From assembly GCA_046542995.1 (NCBI GenBank), contig JBKHAH010000002.1, positions 24,421 through 88,420 on the forward strand: 64,000 nucleotides of DNA, read 5' to 3'. The notes under the pieces are model-generated. The model was not told the origin of the DNA. It did not search any database and was given only the letters and a program-made list of their open reading frames with translations. Below are positions 18,869 through 27,897 of the stretch, one piece after another. This DNA is from Perlabentimonas sp046542995. Lineage in GTDB: Bacteria; Bacteroidota; Bacteroidia; Bacteroidales; Tenuifilaceae. Both the position numbers and the translations under genes were made by a program. Position 1 is the stretch's first letter, and every line of letters starts with the position of its first letter.

Positions 18869-19267
18869 TTAGTATAAATGATTAAGAGCATTTAGCCCCT
18901 TCACAATCTTTGCATCTAGAAGTATAACAGCATTTACAGAGTCTATCCGTTTTAGCTCCGTTACAAATTTCTGCCTACCACTATCCGTCAATCCACCTGC
19001 CTCTTTTAAGATATAGTCAACATTTTTGAGTGTTGGAATAAGTGTTGAGCCATCGCTTAGTCTGTTTCTAATTAGGAAAACAGTCCTGTCCCTCTGCACA
19101 GGAAAATCCACCTTATTAACCTTCACCGTCTCACCCTCACTAAAACTCGCAGATAATTTTGCATTGATTAGCCATGCGAATTTATGCATTGGTTCCGGGC
19201 ATGAAATAGCATAATAATAATGGCTAGCATCCTGCGGCATCTGTAGCTTAACTCGCATTTTCTTCAT
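18869..19267 (-). CDS. IPExxxVDY family protein
   Basis: 132 residues. The motif IPTLKNVDYILKEAGG matches the IPExxxVDY family of Bacteroidota, with Thr for Glu in the motif. The family has no established function; it often sits near rnc-fabF-acpP, as here. No signal peptide is seen. It is co-directional with rnc, 67 bases away. Confidence 0.7.
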   Translation of the reverse strand: MKKMRVKLQMPQDASHYYYAISCPEPMHKFAWLINAKLSASFSEGETVKVNKVDFPVQRDRTVFLIRNRLSDGSTLIPTLKNVDYILKEAGGLTDSGRQKFVTELKRIDSVNAVILLDAKIVKGLNALNHLY

Positions 19268-19334
19268 GCTCGGTACTATATTAAGGAGATTAAGGATTGG
19301 GGGGCAAGTTAAAAAACTTAATTAATAATCCGAG

Positions 19335-20120
19335 CTAGTTCTGCCATTTTAAAGCTTCGGGCTCTACCTTTTGGCTCGGTATTGGAACAATATCTATCCT
19401 TTCAAGTGCAACCATGGATGCGTTTTGCTCCGCCTCCTTTTTGGATGAACCATATCCTGTTCCAAGTAATTTACTGTTTAGTAAAACTTTTGACTCAAAA
19501 TGTGGGGTTAACTTGTCTTTCGCTTCACACTCAATGCTATTAAACTGAATGGTGAACTTGTGCTTTTGCGCCAGCTCAATAATTTTGCTCTTGTAATCGG
19601 TTTCGGTTGACTGGAGGGCTCTAAGGTCGATATGCTTATCAAAGATACATCTAGCTATCCATCTAGCAGTTTTATTATACCCCAAATCCAGATACATCGC
19701 ACCTATAAATGCTTCCAAAGCGTCGCCAAAGATATGCTTTTGCGTTGATAGGTTTTTTGCCTGGGTAACAACCAGATCATCTAGCCCAATTGATAAAGCT
19801 ATCGCATTAAGGCTTTGCCTACTTACTATGCGCGAACGCATTTTAGTAAGGAAGCCCTCATCTCTGTTCGGGAAGCTGGTGAATAGAATCTCTGAAATAA
19901 TCGCATCAAGAACGGAATCGCCCAGATACTCTAAGCGTTCATTATTAACTTTCTTTTGGCTTGAAACTATTGTTGATGCTGATTTATGGGTTAGAGCAAC
20001 TTTATACAATTCAAGATTACTGGGCTTAAATTCAAAAGCATCCTTTAACCGATTAAAAAAATCTTTATCGGATTTATCAAGATGTTTATTAACGCTCCTA
20101 ATGAATTTAAAAAAATTCAC
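19335..20120 (-). CDS. rnc: Ribonuclease III
   Basis: 261 residues. The RNase III signature NERLEYLGDSVLDAI and second acidic site ALEAFIGAMYLD are present, followed by a dsRNA-binding domain with GYGSSKKEAEQNAS. It processes rRNA precursors. In type II CRISPR systems the host RNase III also cuts the tracrRNA:pre-crRNA duplex, so this gene is a likely partner of the cas9 locus at 58 kb. It begins 5 bases after fabF. Confidence 0.95.
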   Translation of the reverse strand: MNFFKFIRSVNKHLDKSDKDFFNRLKDAFEFKPSNLELYKVALTHKSASTIVSSQKKVNNERLEYLGDSVLDAIISEILFTSFPNRDEGFLTKMRSRIVSRQSLNAIALSIGLDDLVVTQAKNLSTQKHIFGDALEAFIGAMYLDLGYNKTARWIARCIFDKHIDLRALQSTETDYKSKIIELAQKHKFTIQFNSIECEAKDKLTPHFESKVLLNSKLLGTGYGSSKKEAEQNASMVALERIDIVPIPSQKVEPEALKWQN

Positions 20121-20125
20121 ACTAA

Positions 20126-21379
20126 CTATTCATCAAATTTTTTGAATACTACGGATGAGTTGTGGCCACCAAATCCAAAAGTGTTGCTAACAGCAACCTT
20201 TACCTCACGCTTTTGGGCTTTGTTTAAAGTCAGGTTTATTTTCTCATCAATTTCAGGATCGGGTGTTGTGTGGTTTATGGTTGGTGGAATTACACCCTTA
20301 TTTATTGCGAATAGTGATGCTAAGGCTTCAACTGCACCTGCTGCACCTAGCAAGTGCCCAGTCATTGACTTAGTGGAACTAATATGCAAATTATAAGCGT
20401 GATCACCAAAAACAGATTGAACCGCTTTAATTTCGGCAACATCACCTAAAGGTGTCGCTGTTCCGTGCAGATTAATATAGTCAACGTCTTCAACCTTAAG
20501 ATTTGCATCTTTTATGGCCTGTATCATAACGTTCTTTGCACCGATCCCTTCTGGGTGTGGTGCTGTAAAGTGATGAGCATCTGCTGTCATGCCGCCGCCC
20601 ACCAGTTCGGCATAAATTTTGGTGCCGCGTGCTTTGGCGTGCTCCAACTCTTCGAGCATTATGGCTCCACCGCCTTCTCCCATAACAAAACCATCCCTGT
20701 TGGCATCAAATGGGCGCGATGCAGTTTTATACTCATCGTTATTGGTAGAGATTGCCTGCATGGCATTAAACCCGCCCATACCAGCCTCATTTATTGCTGC
20801 TTCGGAACCACCTGTTAGCATAACAGTTGCTTTGCCCATGCGGATTAGGTTCATTGCATCAATTAGCGCATGGTTTGAAGATGCACATGCAGAGACAGTA
20901 GAGTAGTTTGGCCCTCTAAACCCATATCGAATGCTAATATGCCCTGAGGCGATATCAGCGATCATCTTGGGGATAAAGAAAGGGCTAAATCGGGGTGTTC
21001 CATCACCCTCGAAGTAGCCTTTCATTTCCTCCATAAATGTTTGAATGCCTCCAATGCCTGAAGCCCAAATAACCCCTGCGGAATCATGGTCAACCTTTTC
21101 AAGGTTTATGCCAGAATCGAGGAATGCTTCGTGGGCAGCAACCATTGCATACTGACAGTAAAGGTCATACTTCCTAGCCTCTTTACGGTCAAAATGATCT
21201 TTGGCATCAAAATCTTTAACCTGACAAGCAAACTTCGTTTTAAACTTGGACGTGTCAAAGCGAGTGATCAGTTCACAGCCACTTACGCCTTGCTCCAAAT
21301 TGTTCCAAAACTCATTAATGTTATTCCCAAGGGGATTAATTGTTCCAAGTCCTGTTACAACAACACGTTTTAACTCCAT
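20126..21379 (-). CDS. fabF: 3-oxoacyl-ACP synthase II (FabF)
   Basis: 417 residues, a condensing enzyme of fatty-acid elongation. The active-site Cys is in STVSACASSNHA. The two His are in NLHGTATPLGD and SMTGHLLGAAG; the glycine-rich end NTFGFGGHNSS is also seen. Gene order acpP-fabF-rnc is classic. Confidence 0.96.
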   Translation of the reverse strand: MELKRVVVTGLGTINPLGNNINEFWNNLEQGVSGCELITRFDTSKFKTKFACQVKDFDAKDHFDRKEARKYDLYCQYAMVAAHEAFLDSGINLEKVDHDSAGVIWASGIGGIQTFMEEMKGYFEGDGTPRFSPFFIPKMIADIASGHISIRYGFRGPNYSTVSACASSNHALIDAMNLIRMGKATVMLTGGSEAAINEAGMGGFNAMQAISTNNDEYKTASRPFDANRDGFVMGEGGGAIMLEELEHAKARGTKIYAELVGGGMTADAHHFTAPHPEGIGAKNVMIQAIKDANLKVEDVDYINLHGTATPLGDVAEIKAVQSVFGDHAYNLHISSTKSMTGHLLGAAGAVEALASLFAINKGVIPPTINHTTPDPEIDEKINLTLNKAQKREVKVAVSNTFGFGGHNSSVVFKKFDE

Positions 21380-21429
21380 GGTTCAAAAAATTAAATCAGA
21401 ATAATGCCTGCTTTTCAGGTTAATAAATG

Positions 21430-21666
21430 TTACTTTGAGTTATTCTCAATGTAGTTGATAGCGTCGCCAACTGAGCCGATCTTTTCAGCTTCTTCGTCAG
21501 GAATAGAAAGATTGAACTCTTTCTCAAATTCCATAATCAACTCAACGGTGTCAAGTGAATCTGCACCTAAATCGTTAGTGAAGCTGGCCTCAGGAGTTAC
21601 CTCATTCTCATCAACTCCCAACTTGTCAACGATAATGGCCTTAACTCTGGTAGCAATATCAGACAT
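21430..21666 (-). CDS. acpP: Acyl carrier protein
   Basis: 78 residues, highly acidic. The 4'-phosphopantetheine attachment serine is in GADSLDTVELIMEFE. It carries acyl chains for fatty-acid and lipid A synthesis (lpxA/D and fabZ are also in this window). First gene of the acpP-fabF-rnc unit. Confidence 0.97.
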   Translation of the reverse strand: MSDIATRVKAIIVDKLGVDENEVTPEASFTNDLGADSLDTVELIMEFEKEFNLSIPDEEAEKIGSVGDAINYIENNSK

Positions 21667-21760
21667 AGCTTAAAATGTTAAATTAATAAATTAGATTAAA
21701 TTCGACTGCAAAGAAAAAAATTATAAGCTAATATAAAAAACTTAATAATTTAATTCTGGA

Positions 21761-21768
21761 CAAAAGTA
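21761..21768 (-). promoter_or_regulatory. Candidate -7 box of the acpP-fabF-rnc operon
   Basis: Read on the minus strand the sequence is TACTTTTG (TAnnTTTG), 95 bases before acpP. The -33 TTG is not clear. Confidence 0.5.
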
Positions 21769-21848
21769 TAGTTTTTGTTTTTATTTTTGATGCTTTTAAG
21801 GTTTTTTTTTAACCCTATAAACTTAAAATAGACTTTATTTTTTTGATT

Positions 21849-22418
21849 ATGAGATTTTTATCAATTTTTGCATCGGGTTCAGGAACTAATGCTGAGAATA
21901 TTATTAGATACTTTAGCAAGAATAAAACAGCAAAAGTTAACCTGCTGCTCTCTGATAACTCCAGCTCCATGGCTTTAAAAAGAGCTCACAGGCTTGGAGT
22001 TGAAGCGCATGTTTTCTCAATGGATAACCTAAAAAGCGGACAAGTATGTAAATTTCTAATAGATAAGAAAACGGACTTTATTATTCTAGCAGGATTTTTA
22101 AAACTTATACCTGAGAATTTACTTGAAGCTTTTCCTGATAGAATCCTTAACATTCACCCTGCCCTACTCCCAAAATTTGGGGGGAAAGGGATGTACGGCA
22201 TGAATGTTCACCGGGCAGCCATTGAAGCAGGAGAGCATGAGAGCGGCATAACCGTTCATCTAGTTAACAAGAAGTATGATGAGGGTAAAATACTATTTCA
22301 GCAAAAATGCCCAATATTACCCAACGACAATCCAGAAACGTTGGCTGAAAGAATACACCAGCTAGAGTATGAATTTTACCCTCAGGTAATTGATAATTAC
22401 ATTAACAAACAAAAGTAG
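21849..22418 (+). CDS. purN: Phosphoribosylglycinamide formyltransferase PurN
   Basis: About 189 residues from the ATG at 21849; a TTG two codons earlier is less likely. The motifs FASGSGTNAENII and NIHPALLPKFGGKGMYG place the GAR-binding loop and the catalytic Asn/His. The enzyme uses 10-formyl-THF in purine synthesis. It is divergent from acpP and stands alone. Confidence 0.93.
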   Translation: MRFLSIFASGSGTNAENIIRYFSKNKTAKVNLLLSDNSSSMALKRAHRLGVEAHVFSMDNLKSGQVCKFLIDKKTDFIILAGFLKLIPENLLEAFPDRILNIHPALLPKFGGKGMYGMNVHRAAIEAGEHESGITVHLVNKKYDEGKILFQQKCPILPNDNPETLAERIHQLEYEFYPQVIDNYINKQK

Positions 22419-22430
22419 TCCCTGTTTAGG

Positions 22431-23123
22431 CTACTCATAAAGCCTGTTTAAATTTACCATGACACCTAAGCTCATTATAAACGGATTATGATCCCAAGTT
22501 AAAGCGTTAGTTTCTTTGAAGGGGACTGAAACACCAAGCCCACCGACAAACCTAACCGATTTATACCCCAGCTTAATTGTGAGGCCTGGCTCAAAAAACA
22601 CATTGGCCTCATTATTTATAGTAACTATGGAGAATCTAGAAACTCCGCTAAAATCAACAACTTCGCTACCCAGACCGATGGCAGGCTGAATAAAAAAATT
22701 GGTCATTGTAGCTATTTGGGTACCGTCATATGTGTAACTTACATTTCTGAAGTCGGCCGGGATTAACCCTAGGCCTCCACCACCAAAAATTTCAAACTTC
22801 CCCATTGTGCCAAACTTCCCGTAATAACCAACACCCGCCTCGATAAGATTACGTCTTTCATCAAAAATTTGCTCATCAACCTCTCTGGTTTCTCTAAATG
22901 TAGAGGCGTTTAACATTACCCCGATATTGTCGGTGGCAGCGTATGCTGTTTGCAGCTCCATATTTCCTATACCTAACACACCCGAAATCTGAATTTCATT
23001 CTTATTGTTAAGCATAGGTGAATTATACCCTTTGGGGTAGTAAGCTGTCTTACATGAAGTCAAGAATACTGCAACAAAGCTGGTTAGGGCGAATGCGCCA
23101 AGTCTTACAATTAGTTTTCTCAT
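22431..23123 (-). CDS. Predicted outer-membrane lipoprotein, small beta-barrel-like
   Basis: 230 residues. The N-terminal signal ends AVFLTSCKTAYYP, a lipobox with Cys near residue 24. The rest is alternating beta-strand sequence with many Gly (GVLGIGNMELQ, GVGYYGKFG, GGGLGLIP) and ends in an aromatic-rich strand, as in small outer-membrane barrels. I recognise no named family. It is convergent with purN. Confidence 0.5.
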   Translation of the reverse strand: MRKLIVRLGAFALTSFVAVFLTSCKTAYYPKGYNSPMLNNKNEIQISGVLGIGNMELQTAYAATDNIGVMLNASTFRETREVDEQIFDERRNLIEAGVGYYGKFGTMGKFEIFGGGGLGLIPADFRNVSYTYDGTQIATMTNFFIQPAIGLGSEVVDFSGVSRFSIVTINNEANVFFEPGLTIKLGYKSVRFVGGLGVSVPFKETNALTWDHNPFIMSLGVMVNLNRLYE

Positions 23124-23209
23124 GATTTTTTTATTTGCAATTTACTGTAAAATCATGAACACGTCAACCCAATTTAAAAAAATAGATAGAATCTATCTGA
23201 GGTATTCAA

Positions 23210-24517
23210 TTAGAATGAAGCATAAGCATTCTGACTTGGGAAAGCCGGCCTAAGAGAGATGCTATCTAACTTTATTTGGTAAAGTGCTATTGACTCTCTG
23301 AATTTTTCAACCTTCTCCTCATTAATAGGTTCAACGGGGGGAGCCTCCACCTTAAGTGGATCTATTGGCTTTCCGTTTTTCCAGAATCTAAGGTCTAAGT
23401 GAGGCCCTGTTGAATACCCTGTACTGCCAACGTAACCAATTACCTGTCCTTGTTTCACTTTTGCCCCTTTTCTTATCCCCTTGCCAAAGCGCGAGAAGTG
23501 ATTGTAGCCAGTTGTGTAAACACTATTATGTCGGATTTTAACGTAGTTCCCTGCTGCTTTGCCATATCCTTTAGCAACAACAATGCCATCGCCAAGAGCA
23601 ACAACGGGAGTTCCTGAAGGTGCTGCATAGTCAACTCCAGTATGGGGACGGTAAACTTTCAGGATAGGGTGAAAACGACTATGAGTAAACTTTGATGAGA
23701 TCCGCGAGAATCTCAATGGAGCTTTTAGGAATGAGCGTTTCAAACTGTTCCCCTCTTCGTCCCAGTAACTCCAGGTTGAGTCCTGCATAAATCTGAACGC
23801 ATAAAATTTATCACCTCTATGCTCAAACCAGGCTGCATGGATTGTACCTATGCCTACTGACTTGTCATCAACATAAAGCTCATCGTAAATCACTTTAAAC
23901 TTATCCCCCTTAAAAAGGCCGAAAAAATCGACGGTCCATGCAAATATCTCTGAAAGATCGAGCGCCAGCATAGGGGGCAAGTTGTAATTTGACATGGCCT
24001 CCCATAGGGATGATGATATTTCTGCTTCGCTAATTTTGGTAACTGGCACTATATCGTGCTGCTCTTTGGTAACCCTTAAGGAATCAGTAAAATGAAAAAC
24101 AACGTAATCAACCTGAGAATCCTCATATACAAAATACGTTACCGTTTCCGCTGTATCTCTTGCCGTAAAAACTTTATAGAGATTACCTGCCTTTATTTTT
24201 CTGATATCGAAAACATCTCTCGTTTGCTCACCTAACTGGCTAATGTATTTACCATCAATATTTAAGGAACGGAAAATACTACCAAGGGTCTGGTTTCGCT
24301 TAATTGAGTTTGAAGAAACTTCAAAGGAATCAACCGGCATACCGTATTCAAGGTTTGGCTGAGGCTCCTCTTGCTGCTCATTGTAAACTCCTGCATTAGA
24401 CCTAATATTATAGCCTGTTGTTTGCGCAAAATGGATAACAGAAAGAAGTGAAAGGAGAGAGATTATGGAAATAAAAAAAATATTTCTTTTCATGACAACT
24501 ATTAGTATTTGCCCCAA
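23210..24517 (-). CDS. M23-family (LytM) peptidoglycan metallopeptidase
   Basis: 435 residues; the initiator may be at codon 9 (MKRNIFF, 24493). An N-terminal membrane/signal segment is followed by a long middle region and a C-terminal LytM domain. HTGVDYAAPSG gives the HxxxD zinc ligands. The usual HxH reads HLD (GPHLDLRFWKNG), so the third metal ligand is Asp instead of His. This variant is, to my knowledge, frequent in Bacteroidota homologs. Probably periplasmic, acting on or organising cell-wall cleavage. Confidence 0.8.
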   Translation of the reverse strand: MGQILIVVMKRNIFFISIISLLSLLSVIHFAQTTGYNIRSNAGVYNEQQEEPQPNLEYGMPVDSFEVSSNSIKRNQTLGSIFRSLNIDGKYISQLGEQTRDVFDIRKIKAGNLYKVFTARDTAETVTYFVYEDSQVDYVVFHFTDSLRVTKEQHDIVPVTKISEAEISSSLWEAMSNYNLPPMLALDLSEIFAWTVDFFGLFKGDKFKVIYDELYVDDKSVGIGTIHAAWFEHRGDKFYAFRFMQDSTWSYWDEEGNSLKRSFLKAPLRFSRISSKFTHSRFHPILKVYRPHTGVDYAAPSGTPVVALGDGIVVAKGYGKAAGNYVKIRHNSVYTTGYNHFSRFGKGIRKGAKVKQGQVIGYVGSTGYSTGPHLDLRFWKNGKPIDPLKVEAPPVEPINEEKVEKFRESIALYQIKLDSISLRPAFPSQNAYASF

Positions 24518-24587
24518 AAATACAGGTTTTTAAATACTTCCCCTAATCTTTCTCATAGTTTTAATACAAACATGTTTTACGAAAGGG

Positions 24588-25466
24588 TTAATGTCTAATT
24601 CGTTCAAATCCTTTGCCATAAACTCCCATGACATTAGCTACGGATATAAACGCCTGGGTGTCTTCCTCTTTTACTATCTTATAGATATCACTTGCTTCAT
24701 GCTTTCGCACCACTGTTACAAGCACTTTCTGATGCTCTTTGGTGTACCATCCCTGCCCATCAACAAGGGTAACCCCCCTGTTAAGCTGCTCGGTAATACG
24801 ATTGGCTATGGGCTTGTGATTTCTTGAGAATATCAACATTTGTACCGATTGCCTATTGCCCGACAGGACTGCATCTATGGCATAGGCCTGAAGAGCCATT
24901 GTTACATATCCATACACGATGGTTTCAATCCTTTTTACTGGCTCCATATCTGTTAAAACAAAAAATGAAGAACCAATTATAAATACATCGCAAAGAAGAA
25001 TAACGCGTCCGGGGCTGATATTACGATATTTATTAACAATCATGGCAATAATATCCGTTCCTCCAGTGCTCCCCCCTTGAGTAAAAATAATACCTAATCC
25101 AACGCCACCAAGACCTCCACCAATAATTGCTGAAAGAAATTTATCTTCAACTATAGGTACTTGTATTACAGACTGTAAAACCGAAAGCGATGCAGATGCA
25201 AGAATAACTCCAAAAACGGTTTTAACTCCAAAGTTGGCTCCCAATACACGTATTGCCACAAATAGCAAGATAATATTTATAAGGAAAAAGGTGTATCCAA
25301 CGGGTATGCCAGTGGCATAAAAAACCAGCGCTCCTATTCCAGAAACCCCGCTCCCTGTGATACGATGAGGGATGAGAAAGGCGGTCCAGGCCAAAGCAAA
25401 TATTGCCAGGCCTACCGTTATTACTGAGTAGCTACGAGCAGTGTTAAGAATGTTTTTAGTTGTCAT
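24588..25466 (-). CDS. YitT family membrane protein (DUF161/DUF2179)
   Basis: 292 residues with about six hydrophobic segments (SVITVGLAIFALAWTAFLIP, TFFLINIILLFVAIRVLG, GGTDIIAMIVN) and a cytosolic C-terminal DUF2179 domain (GVTLVDGQGWYTKEHQKVLVTVV). The GGSTGGTD motif is typical. The transport substrate of the family is not established. Confidence 0.88.
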   Translation of the reverse strand: MTTKNILNTARSYSVITVGLAIFALAWTAFLIPHRITGSGVSGIGALVFYATGIPVGYTFFLINIILLFVAIRVLGANFGVKTVFGVILASASLSVLQSVIQVPIVEDKFLSAIIGGGLGGVGLGIIFTQGGSTGGTDIIAMIVNKYRNISPGRVILLCDVFIIGSSFFVLTDMEPVKRIETIVYGYVTMALQAYAIDAVLSGNRQSVQMLIFSRNHKPIANRITEQLNRGVTLVDGQGWYTKEHQKVLVTVVRKHEASDIYKIVKEEDTQAFISVANVMGVYGKGFERIRH

Positions 25467-25557
25467 ATAATTAGAGGGTAAAAGTTACCCGCAAAAATAG
25501 CGCATACCCAAAGAGTATTATATGATTTTTTTCAGAAAAATTGGGCGCATTAACCTT

Positions 25558-25881
25558 TTACAGAAAACCCAGCTCAAGCATAGCCTCTTCGCTCATCATG
25601 CTTTTGTCCCACGGTGGGTCGAAAGTAAGATTGACAACAACCTCTTTAACGCCTTCAACCTCACCAACACGGTCGTTCACCTCCTGTAGTAGTTGGTCTG
25701 CCATGGGGCAATTGGGGGCCGTAAGGGTCATCTTAATGGATGCCTTTCCATCCTCGTCAACATCAACCTCGTAAATTAGACCAAGGTCATAGATATTAAC
25801 AGGGATTTCAGGATCGTGAATATTCTTCAGTGCCTTTAGTATATTGGCTTCAATGGCTAGTATATCAAGGGGTTGGTTCAT
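25558..25881 (-). CDS. DUF59/SufT-like metal-sulfur cluster protein
   Basis: 107 residues matching the MIP18/DUF59 family: IHDPEIPVNIYDLGLIYEV, TLTAPNCPMADQL (the conserved Cys) and VNLTFDPPWDKSMMSEEA. Such proteins assist Fe-S protein maturation. It lies beside sufE on the same strand, which supports a role in the SUF pathway. Confidence 0.88.
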   Translation of the reverse strand: MNQPLDILAIEANILKALKNIHDPEIPVNIYDLGLIYEVDVDEDGKASIKMTLTAPNCPMADQLLQEVNDRVGEVEGVKEVVVNLTFDPPWDKSMMSEEAMLELGFL

Positions 25882-25953
25882 TTTAAATTCACTTAATTAC
25901 ATACAGTTTTACAATTTATAAGGGTAACAAAGAGCGGGGGGGACTGTTCAAAA

Positions 25954-26391
25954 TTACCTGTTCTGTTTTGCCTGATAAGCTAAGGCGTAAAGTTTCATCT
26001 GCTTAATCATGGCCAGCAGACCATTGGAACGTGTTGGCGAGAGATTTTCCTTTAATCCAATTCTATCAATGAAATATAGATCGGCATCAACAATATCTTT
26101 AGGTGTTTGCCCATTAAGCACGCGGACCAAAAGCGCTACAATACCCTTAGTAATAATAGCATCGCTATCGGCCTCAAAAAAAACTTTTCCATCCCTAAGT
26201 TCAGCATCTACCCAGACCCTACTTTGGCAGCCCTTTATAAGATGCTGATCTGTTTTTTTACTTTCAGGAATTGGCTTTAGCTCATTCCCCAAATCAATTA
26301 GCTGCTGGTAACGATCCATCCAGTCGTCAAAAACATTAAACTCCTCAACTATTTGGTCTTGAATATCGTTAATGGTCATTTGTTTATTCAT
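25954..26391 (-). CDS. sufE: Sulfur acceptor SufE
   Basis: About 145 residues from the ATG at 26391 (MNKQMTIND); an upstream TTG would add seven residues. The persulfide-accepting Cys is in LIKGCQSRVWV. SufE takes sulfur from SufS and hands it to SufB. It is unlinked from sufBCDS (2-7 kb) but grouped with the DUF59 gene. Confidence 0.9.
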   Translation of the reverse strand: MNKQMTINDIQDQIVEEFNVFDDWMDRYQQLIDLGNELKPIPESKKTDQHLIKGCQSRVWVDAELRDGKVFFEADSDAIITKGIVALLVRVLNGQTPKDIVDADLYFIDRIGLKENLSPTRSNGLLAMIKQMKLYALAYQAKQNR

Positions 26392-26582
26392 TTTGTTGTT
26401 ATCTAAGGGCAAAGTTAAGGCTAATTGTTAATATACAGGGGAAATTAATTTGAAAAAATTAATTTGAAGAGCATCTCATTAAAAATTCTCGGAATAAAAC
26501 AGATAGGAATCTTAATGATCCCCTTTCACTATGCTAAATAATAAGTCCGGAAGTAGCGTTAATAACCTTAAGGGAAGTAATA

Positions 26583-26607
26583 AAAAAGCCCCGATTTCTC
26601 AGGGCTT
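26583..26607 (-). terminator. Terminator of the initiator tRNA gene
   Basis: On the minus strand AGCCC and GGGCT pair around a short loop and are followed by six T. It lies just after the tRNA 3' end. Confidence 0.75.
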
Positions 26608-26612
26608 CCTTG

Positions 26613-26685
<73 letters not shown>

Positions 26686-26726
26686 ATATATTTTAAAGTA
26701 TAACTTACTTTTTCTTAATTGCGGTG

Positions 26727-26756
26727 CAAATATAACGCTTTTTACTCCAATCGCAA
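26727..26756 (-). promoter_or_regulatory. Promoter of the initiator tRNA
   Basis: On the minus strand, TTG, exactly 19 bases, then TATATTTG. This is a perfect match to the Bacteroidota consensus about 42 bases before the tRNA. Confidence 0.8.
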
Positions 26757-26967
26757 AATTTTAAACTCATTTTATTTGATTTTATAACATAGCCAGGTAC
26801 CATAAGCAAGGATTCTACATAAAAATAGACATAACACACTAAATATATGCACCTTAAGATTCAATTCATTGTAAGGCACAAGTTCACTTTAACACTTTTT
26901 AAAACTATTGATTAGTATTATGTTTCACATAATTGGTTAGGCTTTAGTCCCAAAAGTAAAAAGGTGC
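26757..26967. other. Gene-free AT-rich region
   Basis: About 210 bases between the tRNA promoter and the promoter of the M23 gene. I see no ORF, strong hairpin or repeat in it. Confidence 0.5.
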
Positions 26968-26975
26968 TATATTTG
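26968..26975 (+). promoter_or_regulatory. Candidate -7 box of the M23-dxr-rseP run
   Basis: TATATTTG, 24 bases before the ATG at 26999. The -33 element is not obvious. Confidence 0.5.
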
Positions 26976-26998
26976 CATGAATTCATTCCATAAGAATT

Positions 26999-27865
26999 AT
27001 GCCCAAGCAAAAATCAAAAAAAAGATACATTCACAAGCTTAAAAGCAAGTATAGGCTTAGCATATACAACGATCAGACTTTTGAGGAAGTTTGGTTTATG
27101 AGGCTATCTCGGCTAAATGTTATTTCTGTTATTGGTGGTTCATCCATACTCCTTATTGCCGTAGTAACGCTACTAATCGCATTTACCCCAATTAGAGAGT
27201 TTATCCCTGGCTATCCAGATGGTACAACCAGAAGACATATAGTACAGAATGCTCTTAAGGCCGATAGCCTGGAGCGTGAGATTCAACAATGGAAGATTTA
27301 TTTAGGAAACCTTCATTCCATACTTAGAGGAGAGCGCCCAGACGATAAGGAAAGTTTGCCTGATACTTCCATACGATACAAAGAGATTCAGTTCTCCCGC
27401 TCATTAGAGGACTCTCTGCTTAGATTACAGATTGAATCGGAAGAACTCTACAACCTCTCATTAACGGATACCCGAACGAACAACGAGAAGCTAACCAGTT
27501 TACACTTTTTCCCACCTGTAAAAGGGATGGTAACAAATCCTTTTAATGCGAAAACCGGCCATTTTGGAGTTGATATTGTTGCTCCCCCTAATGAAGTAAT
27601 TGTTGCCATATCAAATGGCACAGTAACATTATCTAGTTGGACCCTAGAAACTGGTTACGTTATTCAAATACAGCACGATGATAACTTGCTTTCAGTTTAC
27701 AAACACAACAGCAAGCTGCTCAAACGGTCGGGAGCTCAGGTAAAAGCCGGCGAAGCTATCGCTATCATTGGTAATTCCGGAGAGCTTACAACCGGACCTC
27801 ATCTTCACTTTGAACTCTGGCACAATGGGACCCCAATCAATCCAGAACAACACATTGTTTTTTAA
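26999..27865 (+). CDS. M23-family metallopeptidase, membrane-anchored
   Basis: 288 residues. A basic N-terminus is followed by one membrane helix at about residues 45-65 (VISVIGGSSILLIAVVTLLIAF), a linker, and a LytM domain at about 175-288. The ligands are canonical: HFGVDIVAPP (HxxxD) and GPHLHFELWHNG (HxH). It probably cleaves peptidoglycan in the periplasm. First of a co-directional run with dxr and rseP. Confidence 0.88.
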   Translation: MPKQKSKKRYIHKLKSKYRLSIYNDQTFEEVWFMRLSRLNVISVIGGSSILLIAVVTLLIAFTPIREFIPGYPDGTTRRHIVQNALKADSLEREIQQWKIYLGNLHSILRGERPDDKESLPDTSIRYKEIQFSRSLEDSLLRLQIESEELYNLSLTDTRTNNEKLTSLHFFPPVKGMVTNPFNAKTGHFGVDIVAPPNEVIVAISNGTVTLSSWTLETGYVIQIQHDDNLLSVYKHNSKLLKRSGAQVKAGEAIAIIGNSGELTTGPHLHFELWHNGTPINPEQHIVF

Positions 27866-27897
27866 CCAAAAAAACTAAAACAAGCTCCTTACTATTT

